From contig NZ_CP158190.1 in assembly GCF_040250305.1 (NCBI RefSeq), forward strand, positions 1,520,001 through 1,584,000: 64,000 nucleotides of DNA. Reading direction: 5' to 3'. The notes beneath the pieces were generated by a model, which was not told where the DNA came from, ran no database searches, and saw only the letters and a list, made by a program, of their open reading frames with translations. The first letter of the stretch is position 1. The number at the start of each line of letters is the position of its first letter. The position numbers and the translations under genes were made by a program. This DNA is from Peribacillus frigoritolerans (lineage in GTDB: Bacteria > Bacillota > Bacilli > Bacillales > DSM-1321). Shown one piece after another: positions 42,069-51,706 of the stretch.

Positions 42069-42125
42069 TTTTGAATCTCCCCTTTACTTTTTCAACGGCT
42101 TTTGCCGCTGTAATGATAGTATAAG

Positions 42126-42132
42126 TAGAATG
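42126..42132 (-). promoter_or_regulatory. Possible sigma-G -10 element of the SASP gene
   Basis: CATTCTA on the minus strand fits the sigma-G -10 consensus CATNHTA. No good -35 element is visible at the usual distance. Confidence 0.35.
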
Positions 42133-42255
42133 TCGAGTTTTACTTATATGAGCAGCATCAAACTTATTGGTAAACCTGCCTTTTTGTTGTAAGTAAGTCA
42201 GTATTAAAAGAGAATGGAAAAAAGAATGAAAAAAGGGTAAACTAGATTTTTAATG

Positions 42256-42274
42256 GTTATGTGATTCACATAAC
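42256..42274. promoter_or_regulatory. Perfect inverted repeat upstream of the potassium transporter gene
   Basis: GTTATGTG-ATT-CACATAAC lies 29 bases before the start codon and just upstream of the ribosome site. It could be an operator or a short leader hairpin; no regulator is encoded nearby. Confidence 0.4.
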
Positions 42275-42302
42275 TATATAGGAGTAAGAAAGGAAACTCT
42301 TT

Positions 42303-43655
42303 ATGTTTGCTATCAAAAAAATATTATCAAAGTTAACACCAGCTCAGCTTATTGTCGGTTATTATTTTTTGGCCGTCACTATCTCGACCGTACTGTTGAG
42401 TTTGCCGGTTGCTCTGAAGCCAGGCGTGGAATTTAAATTCATGGATGCTTTATTCACAGCCGTAAGTGCAGTTAGTGTGACAGGTCTGACAGTTGTTAGT
42501 TTGCCCGAAGTGTATAATGAGGTAGGCTATTTCATTCTAATGTTCGTTCTCCAATTTGGCGGTATTGGCATCATGACACTCGGAACCTTTTTCTGGCTTA
42601 TAGTGGGCAAGAAAATCGGTTTGAAGGAAAGGCAATTGATCATGACTGATCAAAACCAATCGAATCTTTCGGGCCTTGTTAAATTATTGATCCAAATCAT
42701 TCAGATATTTGTCGTAATTGAAATGATTGGAGCTCTCGTATTAGGCATTTACTTTCTGAATTATTTTCCAGACTGGAAAGAGGCCTTCTTAAATGGCTTA
42801 TTTTTAGCCGTAAGTGCCACCACGAATGCTGGTTTTGATATTACCGGTATATCGATGATTCCATTTAAAGACGATTATTTTGTACAGTTCATTACGATTA
42901 TCCTGCTTACCCTTGGCGCCATTGGGTTTCCTGTCTTGATTGAGCTGAAAGAGTTTTTGTCCAATAGGGCCCGTACTTATAAGTTTCATTTTTCTTTGTT
43001 CACGAAGCTGACCTCAGTCACTTTCTTTTCCCTTATCATTGGGGGAACGATCCTGATTTACCTCCTAGAAATAAATGGATTCTTTAAAAATAAGAGCTGG
43101 CATGAATCGTTCTTCTACTCTTTATTTATGTCCTCCAATACGCGAAGCGGCGGGTTAGCAACCATGAATGTGAGTGACTTTTCGGAACCGACCCTTTTAT
43201 TGATGAGCATATTGATGTTCATTGGAGCTTCCCCAAGTTCAGTCGGTGGAGGAATCCGGACAACTACACTGGCCATCATGATTTTATTTTTATGGAATTT
43301 CATGAGAGGAAGGCGTTCCATTAAAGTGTTCAAACGCGAGATTCATCCCGATGATATCCGAAAAGCGACGGCAGTTATGATCATGGGATCCCTCCTTTGC
43401 ATAATGGCGGTCTTCATTTTATCAATTACCGAAAATTTTACTTTGATGCAAATCATTTTTGAGGTATGTTCGGCTTTCGGATCAGTCGGCCTCTCGATGG
43501 GAATCACGCCTGACCTCAGCAATACCGGTAAAATTGTCATTATGATCATTATGTTCATTGGCCGTGTCGGGATAACCTCCCTCCTGTATATCATAGGTCA
43601 TAAAGAAGTTACGGAAAATTTCCATTATCCAAAAGAACGCGTCATCATTGGGTAA
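42303..43655 (+). CDS. Ktr/Trk-type potassium uptake channel subunit (KtrD/KtrB-like)
   Basis: This 450-residue membrane protein has four M1-P-M2 repeats. The four selectivity-filter segments are SVTGLTVV, TTNAGFDI, NTRSGGLA and AFGSVGLS, each with the conserved Gly. Length is close to B. subtilis KtrD. It normally works with a cytosolic RCK subunit (KtrA or KtrC), whose gene is not in this window; B. subtilis ktrD is likewise separate from ktrC. It therefore is more KtrD-like by context. Confidence 0.92.
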   Translation: MFAIKKILSKLTPAQLIVGYYFLAVTISTVLLSLPVALKPGVEFKFMDALFTAVSAVSVTGLTVVSLPEVYNEVGYFILMFVLQFGGIGIMTLGTFFWLIVGKKIGLKERQLIMTDQNQSNLSGLVKLLIQIIQIFVVIEMIGALVLGIYFLNYFPDWKEAFLNGLFLAVSATTNAGFDITGISMIPFKDDYFVQFITIILLTLGAIGFPVLIELKEFLSNRARTYKFHFSLFTKLTSVTFFSLIIGGTILIYLLEINGFFKNKSWHESFFYSLFMSSNTRSGGLATMNVSDFSEPTLLLMSILMFIGASPSSVGGGIRTTTLAIMILFLWNFMRGRRSIKVFKREIHPDDIRKATAVMIMGSLLCIMAVFILSITENFTLMQIIFEVCSAFGSVGLSMGITPDLSNTGKIVIMIIMFIGRVGITSLLYIIGHKEVTENFHYPKERVIIG

Positions 43656-43675
43656 ATGATTTTAGTTTAACAGTG

Positions 43676-43702
43676 ACCTTTCCACCCGTGGAAAGGTTTT
43701 TT
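43676..43702 (+). terminator. Terminator of the potassium transporter gene
   Basis: ACCTTTCCAC pairs with GTGGAAAGGT around two or three bases, followed by TTTTTT. Confidence 0.88.
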
Positions 43703-43852
43703 GTGTTGTTTGCAGGAATCTTTGATAAAATGTTGAAATTTACCTATAAGTGAGTTTTCCACCAATTCTATTTAAAAGTTATGCGAATTTGACCCCTTAC
43801 TTGGAAATCAATCGGATGAAGTATAAATCATTTTGGTAAGGAGGTGGAAGAA

Positions 43853-45175
43853 GTGAAGAAATATACAGGAAGAATCATTGTCCCTACCCTTTTCTTCATA
43901 TTGATACTGCCCTATATAGGGTGGCTGGGTCATGAAGAACGCAGGTTTTCCGCCTTTGCAGGAATATATTTAATCATAATCTTAACCATAGCCTGGTGTT
44001 TGGGTGCCATCTTTGATCATAAACGAAAAACGATTGCTTTATTGCAGGATAGCGAAGGGCGTTATCGCATTATCTCCAATTACTCCAAAGAACTGGTCAA
44101 TAGCTTCAATGAGGTTATTTTCCAAACGGATAATAAAGGAAATTGGCTGTACTTAAACCCGGCATGGAAATCGATGAGTGGTGCAACCGTGAATGAATCC
44201 CTAGGGCTTCACTTTTCTAAACATATGGATAACAATTCTTATCAAGACGTATTAAAGGCCTTTGCGGACACCTTTCATCGGGGGAATAAATATTTTCGTG
44301 CGGACATCAAACTAAATGCGAAAAAGGGAACAAGTTGGGTTGAAGCATTCGTTAAACTAATTTATGATGACGCTGGGAAATTCATCGGGACGGCGGGCAT
44401 ATTATCGGAAATCAATGAACGTAAACATGCGGAGGAAAAGCTTGTGAGCTTAAACGAACATTTGGCAATCACATCAAGCAAATTATCAACGGCTGCCCAG
44501 CTTGCGGCAGGGATTGCACATGAGGTCAGGAACCCGATGACAGCGATAATGGGATTCGTGAAGTTGATTAAAGATGGCGGTGCCGAAAAGCAGGAGTACT
44601 ATGATATTATTTTTTCGGAAATAAATCGAATTGAGCAAGTGCTGAATGAACTCTTGCTGCTATCGAAACCTGCTGAGGCGGTTTTTCTTGAGAAGGATTT
44701 AAAGGAAAGCTGCAACCATGTCGTGACGCTATTGGAGACAAACGCCGTACTGAACAATATTCAAATACATAAAAATTATGATTCGGAACCTATTTTTATG
44801 TATTTTGATGAAAACCAAATCAAGCAAGTACTAATAAACATGATAAAAAATTCCATAGAATCGATGCCGAATGGCGGGAATATTTTTGTGAGCATAAATG
44901 GGGAAAATGGGGAAGTTTTTTTGAGCATTTTGGACGAAGGGGAGGGTATTCCGGAAAACTCCCTGCAAAAAGTAGGAGAACCATTTTTTACTACAAAAAC
45001 ATCAGGAACGGGATTGGGTCTTTCCGTTTGTTTTAGAATCATCGAAAATCATGGCGGAAAAGTTTTCATCACAAGTGAACTGAAAAAAGGTACGAAAATC
45101 GTTTGTATATTTCCCACCGTCCAACAAAAGGAATATAGTGGGGACCAAAAGGTCCAGGTACAGGCCTTTGAATGA
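43853..45175 (+). CDS. Membrane PAS-domain sensor histidine kinase
   Basis: This ~440-residue kinase has two N-terminal transmembrane helices (about residues 9-25 and 32-52), a PAS domain (~70-195), then HisKA with His223 in GIAHEVRNPMTA, and an ATPase domain with N box NMIKNSIESMPNGG, DEGEGIP and TGTGLGL. The layout and HEVRNPMT motif are those of Bacillus phosphorelay kinases (KinB/KinC/KinD group) that feed Spo0F. GTG 43853 is preferred because AAGGAGGTG ends seven bases before it. No response regulator is next to it, which also fits an orphan phosphorelay kinase. Confidence 0.88.
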   Translation: MKKYTGRIIVPTLFFILILPYIGWLGHEERRFSAFAGIYLIIILTIAWCLGAIFDHKRKTIALLQDSEGRYRIISNYSKELVNSFNEVIFQTDNKGNWLYLNPAWKSMSGATVNESLGLHFSKHMDNNSYQDVLKAFADTFHRGNKYFRADIKLNAKKGTSWVEAFVKLIYDDAGKFIGTAGILSEINERKHAEEKLVSLNEHLAITSSKLSTAAQLAAGIAHEVRNPMTAIMGFVKLIKDGGAEKQEYYDIIFSEINRIEQVLNELLLLSKPAEAVFLEKDLKESCNHVVTLLETNAVLNNIQIHKNYDSEPIFMYFDENQIKQVLINMIKNSIESMPNGGNIFVSINGENGEVFLSILDEGEGIPENSLQKVGEPFFTTKTSGTGLGLSVCFRIIENHGGKVFITSELKKGTKIVCIFPTVQQKEYSGDQKVQVQAFE

Positions 45176-45197
45176 TAAGAAAAAAATGATTTAATTG

Positions 45198-45227
45198 TTG
45201 AAAAAATCAGAATGTTGTGTATATACT
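45198..45227 (+). promoter_or_regulatory. Candidate promoter of the first acyl-CoA operon
   Basis: TTGAAA and TATACT are separated by 18 bases. The predicted start falls just before the TetR-type palindrome at 45243. Confidence 0.55.
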
Positions 45228-45242
45228 TTAAAAGTAATAACA

Positions 45243-45258
45243 TACTAACCGGTTAGTA
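45243..45258. promoter_or_regulatory. Probable TetR operator 1
   Basis: TACTAACCGGTTAGTA is a perfect 16-bp palindrome between promoter and start codon. A near-identical site precedes the second operon at 49573, and a TetR gene lies between. Confidence 0.75.
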
Positions 45259-45278
45259 AGTTAAAAGGAGGAATCAAT

Positions 45279-46508
45279 TTGAACTTTGAACATACTCAAA
45301 AGGTGAAAAACTTGGAAAAGAAGTTAACGGAATTCATGGAAAAGCACGTATACCCAAATGAATCAATATACAAAAAGCAGCTCGAAGCACAGAAGAGCCG
45401 CTGGAGTGAAATACCCCCGATATTATCTGAATTGACGGCAAAAGCAAAGGAAGAAGGATTATGGAATTTATTTTTGCCTGATAGCGATTATGGCGCGGGT
45501 TTAACAAATCTAGAATATGCCCCGCTTTGTGAAATCATGGGAAGGTCGACGATAGGACCTGAAATCTTCAACTGTAATGCGCCGGACACTGGTAATATGG
45601 AAGTGTTGGTGAGATACGGTTCAGATGAACATAAGGAACGCTGGCTGAAGCCCTTGCTTGCTGGGGAAATCCGCTCATGCTTCTCGATGACCGAACCGGA
45701 AGTGGCGTCTTCCGATGCGACCAATATCGAATGCAGGATAGAAAAGACGGGTAATGAGTATGTCATAAACGGCCGAAAATGGTGGTCTTCAGGAGCAGGC
45801 GATCCCCGATGCAAGATTGCCATCGTCATGGGTAAGACAGATCCTGAGGCGTCCAAGCATGAACAACAGTCAATGATTCTTGTACCGCTGGATACACCGG
45901 GTGTCAAAATCGAGAGAATGCTCCCAGTGTTTGGTTATGATCATGCCCCGCATGGCCATGCTGAAATCACTTTTGAAAATGTGAGGGTCCCGGCAACGAA
46001 TATTCTATGGGGTGAAGGTAAAGGATTTGCAATTGCCCAAGGACGACTCGGACCCGGAAGGATACATCATTGCATGAGGCTGATCGGCGCTGCTGAAAGA
46101 GCACTTGAAGAATTATGTAAGCGCATTCAATATCGTGTCGCTTTTGGTAAAACATTGGCGAGACAAGGTGTGATCATGGAGTGGGTTGCCGATTCACGGA
46201 TTGAAATCGAACAAGCAAGACTTCTGACACTAAAAGCCGCTTATATGATGGATACTGTCGGGAACAAGGAAGCGAAGGCGGAGATTGCCATGATAAAAGT
46301 GGTGGCACCTAATATGGCATTGAAAGTGCTGGACAGGGCCATCCAAGGCTTTGGTGCTGCAGGGATTTCCGATGATTTCCCTTTTGCTGCACATTGGGCA
46401 AATGCACGGACATTAAGGCTTGCTGATGGTCCCGATGAAGTTCACCGCTCACAAGTTGCTAAAATAGAACTTCGTAAATACCAACAAAAGCATGAGGTGA
46501 AAATATGA
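45279..46508 (+). CDS. Acyl-CoA dehydrogenase (ACAD10/11-like)
   Basis: This ~409-residue flavoenzyme oxidises an acyl-CoA to the 2-enoyl-CoA. Typical blocks are [18 protein letters not shown] (flavin/substrate binding), [14 protein letters not shown], and [14 protein letters not shown]. It is closer to the ACAD10/11 branch than to short-chain ACADs by the [15 protein letters not shown] block; that is a judgement from memory. Start TTG 45279 follows AAGGAGG at proper spacing. It opens the operon after a TetR operator and overlaps the next gene by four bases (ATGA). Confidence 0.92.
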   Translation: MNFEHTQKVKNLEKKLTEFMEKHVYPNESIYKKQLEAQKSRWSEIPPILSELTAKAKEEGLWNLFLPDSDYGAGLTNLEYAPLCEIMGRSTIGPEIFNCNAPDTGNMEVLVRYGSDEHKERWLKPLLAGEIRSCFSMTEPEVASSDATNIECRIEKTGNEYVINGRKWWSSGAGDPRCKIAIVMGKTDPEASKHEQQSMILVPLDTPGVKIERMLPVFGYDHAPHGHAEITFENVRVPATNILWGEGKGFAIAQGRLGPGRIHHCMRLIGAAERALEELCKRIQYRVAFGKTLARQGVIMEWVADSRIEIEQARLLTLKAAYMMDTVGNKEAKAEIAMIKVVAPNMALKVLDRAIQGFGAAGISDDFPFAAHWANARTLRLADGPDEVHRSQVAKIELRKYQQKHEVKI

Positions 46509-47278
46509 AAGTTACCGACTTATTCGATCTGACTGGAAAGACGGCGATCATAACCGGCGGAGGGAGAGGATTGGGAGCACAAATAGCGACCGGCTTTGCC
46601 GAAGCTGGGGCAAATGTCGTTCTTTGTTCAAGGAAGAAGGAGGCATGCGACGAAGTTGCTTCGCAAATCGAAAAGCTTGGAGTCAAGGCACTTTCCTTCA
46701 AGTGTGATATCACCAATCCGTCAGATGTACAGGAGGTTGTTAACGAAACTTACCGTGAATTCGGTGCCATAGACATTTTAGTAAACAATAGCGGGGCATC
46801 CTGGGGGGCACCGGCCGTCGACATGCCCCTTGAAGCGTGGCAGAAGGTGATGAATGTCAATGTAACCGGAACCTTTATCATGAGCCAGACAGCAGGCAGG
46901 GTCATGATTGAGCAGGGACATGGGAAAATCATAAACATCGCTTCCGTCGCTGGATTAGGGGGGACAGACCCCAGGGTGCTCGATACGGTCGGATATAATA
47001 CGAGTAAAGGGGCGGTCATTACTTTAACAAAGGATTTAGCTGTTAAATGGGGTCAGCATAATATCAATGTAAATGCAATCGCACCTGGATTCTTTCCGAC
47101 AAAAATGACGAAAGGGGTTCTTGAGCAAGGGAAGAATCCTATCTTGGATTCCACGCCGCTAAAAAGATTTGGGAGTGATGATGATTTAAAAGGGGCAGCG
47201 GTTTTCCTGGCCTCGAAGGCATCTGATTTTGTGACTGGAAATATCTTGATTGTCGATGGGGGTTCACATGCTAAGTAA
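46505..47278 (+). CDS. Short-chain dehydrogenase/reductase (FabG-like)
   Basis: This 257-residue SDR has cofactor motif TGGGRGLG, the NNSGASWG block, and catalytic Tyr/Lys in GYNTSKGA, preceded by the conserved Ser in NIASVAG. It should oxidise or reduce a hydroxy/keto acyl group. Start ATG 46505 overlaps the ACAD stop, with GAGGTGA upstream. By context it acts on a fatty acyl intermediate in the same pathway. Confidence 0.9.
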   Translation: MKVTDLFDLTGKTAIITGGGRGLGAQIATGFAEAGANVVLCSRKKEACDEVASQIEKLGVKALSFKCDITNPSDVQEVVNETYREFGAIDILVNNSGASWGAPAVDMPLEAWQKVMNVNVTGTFIMSQTAGRVMIEQGHGKIINIASVAGLGGTDPRVLDTVGYNTSKGAVITLTKDLAVKWGQHNINVNAIAPGFFPTKMTKGVLEQGKNPILDSTPLKRFGSDDDLKGAAVFLASKASDFVTGNILIVDGGSHAK

Positions 47279-47312
47279 TGAAAGGTAAGTAAATATGGCT
47301 GGAGGGTATGAA

Positions 47313-48926
47313 ATGATGAATGAAAAAAAATGGCTGTCCGTTTATCCTGATTCAATTTCAAAGGAAATAAAAGTCCCTGAGTTTCCGATGCAAAGAATCC
47401 TTCAAAATGCATGTCAGTCCTATCCAAACAATACAGCTATTACTTTTTATGACCGAAAGATATCTTATCAGGAACTTTTTCATGCGTCGCAAGCCTTTGC
47501 TTCAGCCCTGCAAAAAAAAGGTGTTCAAAAAGGCGACCGTGTCGCCATCATGCTGCCTAACTGTCCGCAATACGTCATTGCGTATTATGGTTCGTTGACA
47601 ACAGGAGCCATTATCACCCAAATCAACCCAATGCTGGTTGAAAGGGAGCTGCAGCATATTTTACAGGACTCCGGTGCAGAAACGATCGTGGTATTGGACG
47701 GATTATACCCGAAAGTGAAAAGTGTTCAGCAACATGCAAACCTGAAAAATATTATCGCCGTAAGCCTTCAGCCTTCGGAAGCAGATTTCCAGCCTGATGC
47801 TTCTTTTGACCAATTCATGAAGACAGGAGACGGGAAAATCAATCCAGTATCAATCGATCCGGAAAATGATATAGCTGTTCTTCAGTACACAGGTGGGACG
47901 ACAGGCCGTTCAAAAGGGGCGATGCTGACTCACAGCAATATTCTGGCCAATGTCGTTCAATCGTATGAATTCTTCAAGCATGAATTAAAAATGGGCTCTG
48001 AAAGAACGCTGTCGGTCATCCCGCTTTTTCATGTTTTTGGAATGACATCCGCAATGAATTTATCCGTGTATATCGCGGGTGACTCGATCATGCTGCCACG
48101 ATTTGAAATAGAAGAAGTGCTGGAAACGATAAAGCGTGAACAGCCGACCACTTTTCCTGGTGTACCTACCATGTATGTAGCGTTGACGAATCACCCGAAA
48201 GCAGAAGAATATGGAATGGGCTCAATTCAGGTCTGTAACAGCGGAAGTGCACCGATGCCTGTGGAACTGCTGCGTGAGTTCGAACGAAAATCAGGTGCAA
48301 AGATATTGGAAGGCTACGGTCTTACGGAAGCTTCGCCAACAACTCATTGTAACCCGGTATTTGCTAAAAGGAAGCCGGGGAGCGTCGGGATCGGAATCCC
48401 TTCGACTGAATATAAAGTGATGGACCTGGGAGACGGGACAAAAGAAGTGGCCACTGGCGAAATGGGGGAATTGGTCGTCAAAGGACCCCAAGTGATGAAA
48501 GGGTACTGGAATATGCCGGAGGAGACGGCGGTAACCCTTAGGGATGGTTGGCTTTATACGGGTGATATCGCCAAAGTTGATGAAGACGGGTATCTCTATA
48601 TTGTCGACAGGAAAAAAGATTTGATCATCGCAAGTGGTTATAATATATATCCGCGAGATGTGGAGGAAGTGCTTTATGAACATCCTGCTGTCCAGGAAGC
48701 GGTTGTCATCGGCGTTCCGGATGCGTACCGAGGGGAGTCGGTAAAAGCGGTGCTTGTACTTAAAAATAATAAAACGGCAAATGAACTGGAAATCATCGAT
48801 TATTGCCGTGCCAACCTATCGGCCTATAAAGTTCCGCATTTCGTTGAATTTCGTGAAGAGTTACCGAAAACAAATGTCGGAAAGATTTTAAGGCGGGCTT
48901 TAAGAGAAGAACTTTCTAGGAAATAA
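47313..48926 (+). CDS. Long/medium-chain fatty acid-CoA ligase
   Basis: This ~537-residue AMP-forming enzyme activates a fatty acid with ATP and CoA. The P-loop is YTGGTTGRSKG (about residues 192-202), followed by GYGLTEASP, WLYTGDIAKVDEDGY and the C-terminal lysine region PKTNVGKILRR. ATG 47313 has GGAGGG at good spacing; an upstream ATG at 47295 is less likely. It supplies acyl-CoA for the dehydrogenase at the head of this operon. Confidence 0.92.
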   Translation: MMNEKKWLSVYPDSISKEIKVPEFPMQRILQNACQSYPNNTAITFYDRKISYQELFHASQAFASALQKKGVQKGDRVAIMLPNCPQYVIAYYGSLTTGAIITQINPMLVERELQHILQDSGAETIVVLDGLYPKVKSVQQHANLKNIIAVSLQPSEADFQPDASFDQFMKTGDGKINPVSIDPENDIAVLQYTGGTTGRSKGAMLTHSNILANVVQSYEFFKHELKMGSERTLSVIPLFHVFGMTSAMNLSVYIAGDSIMLPRFEIEEVLETIKREQPTTFPGVPTMYVALTNHPKAEEYGMGSIQVCNSGSAPMPVELLREFERKSGAKILEGYGLTEASPTTHCNPVFAKRKPGSVGIGIPSTEYKVMDLGDGTKEVATGEMGELVVKGPQVMKGYWNMPEETAVTLRDGWLYTGDIAKVDEDGYLYIVDRKKDLIIASGYNIYPRDVEEVLYEHPAVQEAVVIGVPDAYRGESVKAVLVLKNNKTANELEIIDYCRANLSAYKVPHFVEFREELPKTNVGKILRRALREELSRK

Positions 48927-48998
48927 GAGGGCTTTGATAGTACGAAAGCGTATGATATCAATTCAGCTGAAATTTTAACAGATTGCGAGGGTGCTTAC

Positions 48999-49562
48999 AT
49001 GAAAGAAAAAATGACAGAACATAGCATACGCTTATTTGAAAAGAAGGGCTTTAGTGAAACGTCGATTTCTGACATCGTCGAATCGGTCGGGGTGACGAAG
49101 GGAACGTTTTATTATTACTTTACGAGCAAAGAGCAATTACTTATGGATATTCATCTCGCTTATATAGACGAGTTGCTTGGTGAGCAGGAAATGATCATTT
49201 CAGAACCTGGGAAAAGCTGTAAGGATAAGCTTTTCGATATGGTATATATGCTTTTAAAAAGCATCAAAACCAAAAAATCCAGCGCAACGGTCTTTTTCCG
49301 TGAAATGAAAAATCTAAGTGACGAAAAACTTGCACAAATCCTTCCTAAGCGGGATGAGTTCCGTAATAAAATCGAGCAAGTGCTGATTAGCGGCATCGAG
49401 AGCGGAGAACTGCGTTCCAATCTCGATGCATCCATCATCTCTTTTGCTATTTTGGGTGTAGCCAATTGGAGCTATCATTGGTTCGACCCAGAAGGTGAAA
49501 AAACCGAACAGGAAGTTGCATCCATTTTTATGGGGATGATTCTGCACGGAATTGAAGCGTGA
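48999..49562 (+). CDS. TetR/AcrR family regulator, probable controller of the acyl-CoA island
   Basis: This 187-residue repressor has an N-terminal HTH (about residues 18-45: FSETSISDIVESVGVTKGTFYYYF) and a ligand-binding helical domain. Its position between two acyl-CoA operons, each preceded by the same palindrome, points to it binding both. Ligand is probably an acyl-CoA, by analogy with FadR-type TetR regulators in Bacillus. GCGAGGGTG precedes the ATG. It may be carried on the upstream transcript, since only 72 bases separate it from the ligase. Confidence 0.9.
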   Translation: MKEKMTEHSIRLFEKKGFSETSISDIVESVGVTKGTFYYYFTSKEQLLMDIHLAYIDELLGEQEMIISEPGKSCKDKLFDMVYMLLKSIKTKKSSATVFFREMKNLSDEKLAQILPKRDEFRNKIEQVLISGIESGELRSNLDASIISFAILGVANWSYHWFDPEGEKTEQEVASIFMGMILHGIEA

Positions 49563-49572
49563 CCAGGACACA

Positions 49573-49588
49573 TACTAACCAGTTAGTA
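49573..49588. promoter_or_regulatory. Probable TetR operator 2
   Basis: TACTAACCAGTTAGTA matches operator 1 in 15 of 16 positions. It lies between the TetR gene and the second operon and may overlap its promoter. Confidence 0.72.
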
Positions 49589-49605
49589 GAAGGGAGATAG
49601 AAGGC

Positions 49606-50493
49606 ATGGCCAACAAGCAAATTCAATCGATAACCGTAATTGGGGCCGGGCAGATGGGGCATCAAATTGCGATGCTTGCTGCACTTGGAGGTTACGAAAC
49701 GATTCTTCAGGATGTTCAGGAAAACGCGTTGAATACAGCCAAAGAAAAATTGGACGTCATTTTGACTAAATGGGTTCAAAAGGGAAAATTGTCTGAAGAT
49801 CGTAAATTGGCTGCTTTTAGCCGTCTTCAATATACTTCCGATCTTGAGAAAGCTGCGAGTGGAGCTGATCTGATCATTGAAGCGGTAGTTGAAAAACTTG
49901 ATGTGAAACAGGAAGTCTTCGCTAAACTTGAAGAATTCGCCCCCGCGGAAACCATTTTTGCAACGAATAGTTCAACGATCGTCAATAGCCTGCTTGCGAG
50001 TGTGACGAATCGTCCGGATAAGTTTATTAATATGCATTTCTTTTTTCCGCCTCTAGTAATGGATTGCGTTGAGGTTGTCATGAGTGATCAAACATCGGAG
50101 GAAACAGCCAAGCTTGCGATGGAAGTGACAGAGAAAATGAATAGGACAGGAGTTTTGTTGAGGAAAGAGATATCGGGATTCGTAGCCAATCGAATTTTGG
50201 GAGCGTTACAGCGTGAGGCCTTATATTTGTATGAAGAAGGAATTGTGGATTATAAGGATATCGATTTAATTTGCAGGAAAGCTTTAGGCCATCCCATCGG
50301 CCCTTTTGAACTGATGGATCTATCAGGTATTGATGTAGGATATTTTGTCATGCAGCAGCGATACAATGAAACTGGAAATCCAGAAGACAAGCCAAATGCT
50401 TGTATAGCAGAAAAGGTGAATAAGGGACATTTAGGAAGGAAAACAGGAAAAGGCTGGTATGATTATCCAAATCAAGGAGTGAAGAATCGATGA
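49606..50493 (+). CDS. 3-hydroxyacyl-CoA (3-hydroxybutyryl-CoA) dehydrogenase
   Basis: This 295-residue NAD enzyme oxidises 3-hydroxyacyl-CoA to 3-ketoacyl-CoA. The cofactor motif is GAGQMG (residues 13-18); Ser and catalytic His appear in FATNSSTIVNS and NMHFFFPP, and the C-terminal domain has KALGHPIGPFELMDLSG. Where most relatives have HFFNP, this has HFFFPP, an unusual change near the active site. GGGAGATAG precedes the ATG. Stop overlaps the hydratase start by ATGA. Confidence 0.9.
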   Translation: MANKQIQSITVIGAGQMGHQIAMLAALGGYETILQDVQENALNTAKEKLDVILTKWVQKGKLSEDRKLAAFSRLQYTSDLEKAASGADLIIEAVVEKLDVKQEVFAKLEEFAPAETIFATNSSTIVNSLLASVTNRPDKFINMHFFFPPLVMDCVEVVMSDQTSEETAKLAMEVTEKMNRTGVLLRKEISGFVANRILGALQREALYLYEEGIVDYKDIDLICRKALGHPIGPFELMDLSGIDVGYFVMQQRYNETGNPEDKPNACIAEKVNKGHLGRKTGKGWYDYPNQGVKNR

Positions 50494-51269
50494 CAAAATT
50501 AATTAGAGTGGTTAAGGAAAATAAGCTTGCGGTCATCACCATCGATAATCCTCCATTAAACGTAATCAGTAAACAAGTATTCAGAGACTTGGGAGAAACA
50601 TTCGATGAACTTTCAAAAGATAATGAAACTGTTGCGGTACTCATAACAGGTGCAGGCAATATCGCATTTGCGGCTGGGGCTGATATAAAAGAATTCCCTA
50701 GCATGATGGGGAACCCGAATATGAAGGAAATGGTAAAGGAAGGTCATGCCGTCCTAACCAAAATCGACCAGTTTCCTAAACCTACAATAGCTGTATTAAA
50801 CGGCCTGACTTTGGGCGGCGGATGTGAACTGGCTCTGGCCTGTGATTTGCGAGTGGCTGAAACACAGGTTCAAATTGGTCTGCCGGAAGTGAAATTAGGC
50901 TTATTTCCTGGAGCTGGCGGTACACAGCGTTTGTCCAGACTTGTCGGAAACGCAAAGGCAAAAGAGATTATATTTACCGGTGATCCGCTAGGTGCCATAG
51001 AAGCGGAAAAGATCGGGCTTGTCAATAAAGTCGTCGAGCAAGGCTGCGGCTTATCGGAAGCAAAAATCTTGGCCTCACGAATGACAAGGCACTCACTTCA
51101 GGCACTTTCGAGAATCAAGAAGGCGATTAATGAAGGAAGTGAAGCCACGCTTGAACAAGGTCTGGAGATTGAAACGAATCTTTTTGAAGAAATCTTCCAA
51201 ACTGAAGATGTTAAAGAAGGGGTTTCCGCTTTCTTGGATAAACGTAAACCTGCTTTTGTACATCGTTAA
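50490..51269 (+). CDS. Enoyl-CoA hydratase
   Basis: This 259-residue crotonase-fold enzyme adds water to 2-enoyl-CoA. Both catalytic glutamates expected of true hydratases are present: GGGCELALACD and LPEVKLGLFPGAGGTQRL. The oxyanion hole block AFAAGADIKEF is also clear. It is coupled to the dehydrogenase gene and together they carry two consecutive beta-oxidation steps. No thiolase is encoded in this island. Confidence 0.93.
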   Translation: MTKLIRVVKENKLAVITIDNPPLNVISKQVFRDLGETFDELSKDNETVAVLITGAGNIAFAAGADIKEFPSMMGNPNMKEMVKEGHAVLTKIDQFPKPTIAVLNGLTLGGGCELALACDLRVAETQVQIGLPEVKLGLFPGAGGTQRLSRLVGNAKAKEIIFTGDPLGAIEAEKIGLVNKVVEQGCGLSEAKILASRMTRHSLQALSRIKKAINEGSEATLEQGLEIETNLFEEIFQTEDVKEGVSAFLDKRKPAFVHR

Positions 51270-51285
51270 TTCAAGGAGGGGTCTT

Positions 51286-51687
51286 ATGCATGAATTGGAA
51301 GTCGACGTCCGTTTTTCCGAAACGGATGCTTTGGGCCACATCAATAACACAAGCTATTTCATTTACCTCGAAGAAGCACGCATGAAATTCTTTGAAGCTT
51401 TGGGCTTAGCGACGAATGTCGAGTCATGGAACTTTTTGTTAGCCTCCACTAAATGCGACTTTATTGCTCAGGGATATTTCAATCAACTCTTGACCATTCG
51501 TACATCTTTGACAAAGGTAGGTACGAAAAGCTGTGATATGGTACATGATATCCTCTGCTCACAAACTGGGGAAATCATTGCTAAGGGAAGTGCAGTTTTA
51601 GTTTGTTTTAATTTTTTGAATCAAAAAAGTGAACCTATTCCTGAAATGATTAAAGAAAAACTCATTTCACATCTTGTTCATAATTAG
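51286..51687 (+). CDS. 4HBT-family acyl-CoA thioesterase (YbgC/FcbC type)
   Basis: This 133-residue hotdog thioesterase has the signature RFSETDALGHINNTSYF with the catalytic Asp, and YLEEARMKFF. It hydrolyses an acyl-CoA, perhaps recycling CoA from products that cannot be oxidised further. Start ATG 51286 follows AAGGAGGGG; the longer frame from 51130 runs through the hydratase gene and is rejected. Confidence 0.9.
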   Translation: MHELEVDVRFSETDALGHINNTSYFIYLEEARMKFFEALGLATNVESWNFLLASTKCDFIAQGYFNQLLTIRTSLTKVGTKSCDMVHDILCSQTGEIIAKGSAVLVCFNFLNQKSEPIPEMIKEKLISHLVHN

Positions 51688-51706
51688 AATGAAGGAGTGG
51701 AAGAAC

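Noticed and set aside
42192..42302. c-di-AMP (ydaO) riboswitch before the Ktr-type gene
   Set aside because: The gap is too short and lacks the conserved ydaO blocks; only a simple inverted repeat is present.
51130..51285. Long N-terminal extension of the 4HBT thioesterase
   Set aside because: It runs through the end of the enoyl-CoA hydratase gene in another frame, and AAGGAGGGG clearly marks ATG 51286.
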